A DNA stretch of 6,016 nucleotides from Rhodobiaceae bacterium (GTDB lineage Bacteria > Pseudomonadota > Alphaproteobacteria > Micropepsales > Micropepsaceae), in contig VFKO01000581.1 in NCBI GenBank assembly GCA_009885515.1, positions 1-6,016 of the forward strand, written 5' to 3'. Positions within the stretch are counted from its first letter, which is position 1; each line of letters begins with the position of its first letter. Below, one piece after another: positions 5,372 to 6,016 of this stretch. Both the position numbers and the translations under genes were made by a program. Below the pieces are notes generated by a model. It was not told the DNA's origin and made no database searches. It worked only from the letters and a program-made list of their open reading frames with translations.

Positions 5372-6016
5372 ATGCCAAGTGAAATCAACGGTTTTTGCGA
5401 CGAACAATTTTCGCCGCTCAAGGACGCCTTTCGCGCGAACTTCGATGCGGGGCTGGAACTCGGCTCGTCGCTGGGTGTCACCCACCAGGGGAAACTGGTC
5501 GTCGATCTGTGGGGCGGCTGGCGTGACGTCAACAAGACTCAGCCTTGGCAGAAGGACACCATCGTCAAGGTGACGTCGACGACGAAAATCATGACGATTA
5601 TCTCGCTCTTGATTCTCGTCGACGGCGGACTAGTCGCACTCGACGAACCGGTCGCGCGTTATTGGCCTGAGTTCGCGCAGGGCGGCAAAGACAAGGTCAC
5701 CGTTCGCGATGCGCTGACGCATCAAGCTGGCGTACCAGGCTTCGATCCGCCCGTGGCGTTCGAAACATTGCACGACTGGGCCGGCATCACGGCGCGTCTT
5801 GCGGCGGAACCGCACTGGTTCGAGGGCCGCAAAGTGCTTTGTTATCACAACAGCACATACGGGTTTCTGCTGGGCGAGATCATACGCCGTGTCGACGGAC
5901 GTATGGCGTCGGTGTTCTTTCGCGAAGAGATCGCCGGGAAGATCGGAGCGGATTTTCAGATCGTTCTGACATCAAAGGCGGATGTTGGCCGGTTGGCGGA
6001 ATTGAAGCAACCGGAC
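5372..6016 (+). CDS. Serine hydrolase, beta-lactamase/EstB family (3' end outside the window)
   Basis: The frame stays open for 215 residues to the last base; full-length members are about 380-430. The family shares the class C beta-lactamase fold, but most bacterial members are esterases or acyl hydrolases rather than antibiotic-resistance enzymes. Ser69-x-x-Lys72 (STTK) is the nucleophile and general base, and Tyr158-x-Asn160 (YHNSTYGFLLGE) the second motif. VVDLWGGW at 43-50 and TVRDALTHQAGVPG at 110-123 are typical of the EstB-like group. The third motif lies beyond the window. No signal peptide is visible, which fits a cytosolic esterase. I chose the ATG at 5372 because GGAG lies 9 bases upstream; the ATG at 5357, with AAGG 10 bases upstream, would add five residues. 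It starts 27 bases after the crotonase stop. Confidence 0.9.
   Translation, partial: MPSEINGFCDEQFSPLKDAFRANFDAGLELGSSLGVTHQGKLVVDLWGGWRDVNKTQPWQKDTIVKVTSTTKIMTIISLLILVDGGLVALDEPVARYWPEFAQGGKDKVTVRDALTHQAGVPGFDPPVAFETLHDWAGITARLAAEPHWFEGRKVLCYHNSTYGFLLGEIIRRVDGRMASVFFREEIAGKIGADFQIVLTSKADVGRLAELKQPD

Noticed and set aside
4469..5485. 338-residue open frame on the - strand opposite the crotonase gene
   Set aside because: It is antisense to a clear crotonase whose motifs are intact and shows no motif of its own. It is a GC-rich shadow.
5372..6016. Antibiotic-resistance beta-lactamase
   Set aside because: The STTK and YHNSTYG motifs and the WGGW region point to the EstB-like esterase group, and no signal peptide is visible.

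Overview
The window is ordinary GC-rich bacterial chromosome. Gene content and gene style suggest a glutathione-containing proteobacterium, most likely an alphaproteobacterium. The pointers are a glutathione-dependent formaldehyde dehydrogenase, a glutathione S-transferase, and a Dps and a crotonase of the kinds I associate with alphaproteobacteria. No rRNA, tRNA or other taxonomic marker is present, so the class-level call is an inference. Coding density is high, and the longest stretch without a gene is about 150 bases.

Layout. (1) Positions 1-215 are the right end of an IS5-family insertion sequence: the last 64 residues of its DDE transposase and a presumed terminal repeat, followed at 226-248 by a terminator-like hairpin. 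(2) Positions 351-1460 (+) encode class III alcohol dehydrogenase / S-(hydroxymethyl)glutathione dehydrogenase (FrmA). (3) Positions 1454-2266 (-) encode an alpha/beta hydrolase that converges on frmA with a 7-base overlap. (4) Positions 2413-3336 (+) encode a secreted two-domain protein: signal peptide, a PsbP/DUF1795-like domain, a beta/gamma-crystallin-like domain and a strongly basic tail. (5) Positions 4472-3341 (-) hold a probable two-gene operon, glutathione S-transferase then Dps. (6) Positions 4544-6016 (+) hold a second probable operon, an enoyl-CoA hydratase/isomerase-family protein then a serine hydrolase of the beta-lactamase/EstB family that runs off the window. Operons 5 and 6 diverge from a 71-base region containing an imperfect palindrome.

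How the genes fit together. FrmA (formaldehyde), the GST (electrophiles) and Dps (iron and peroxide) share a stress and detoxification theme, two of them using glutathione. The crotonase and the EstB-like hydrolase suggest turnover of an acyl-CoA or ester compound. There is no direct evidence that the genes form one pathway.

I found no CRISPR array, RNA gene, toxin-antitoxin pair or recognisable new multi-gene system. The points most worth a second look are the Dps with Met in place of a conserved acidic ferroxidase ligand, and the two-domain secreted crystallin-like protein with its cationic tail.
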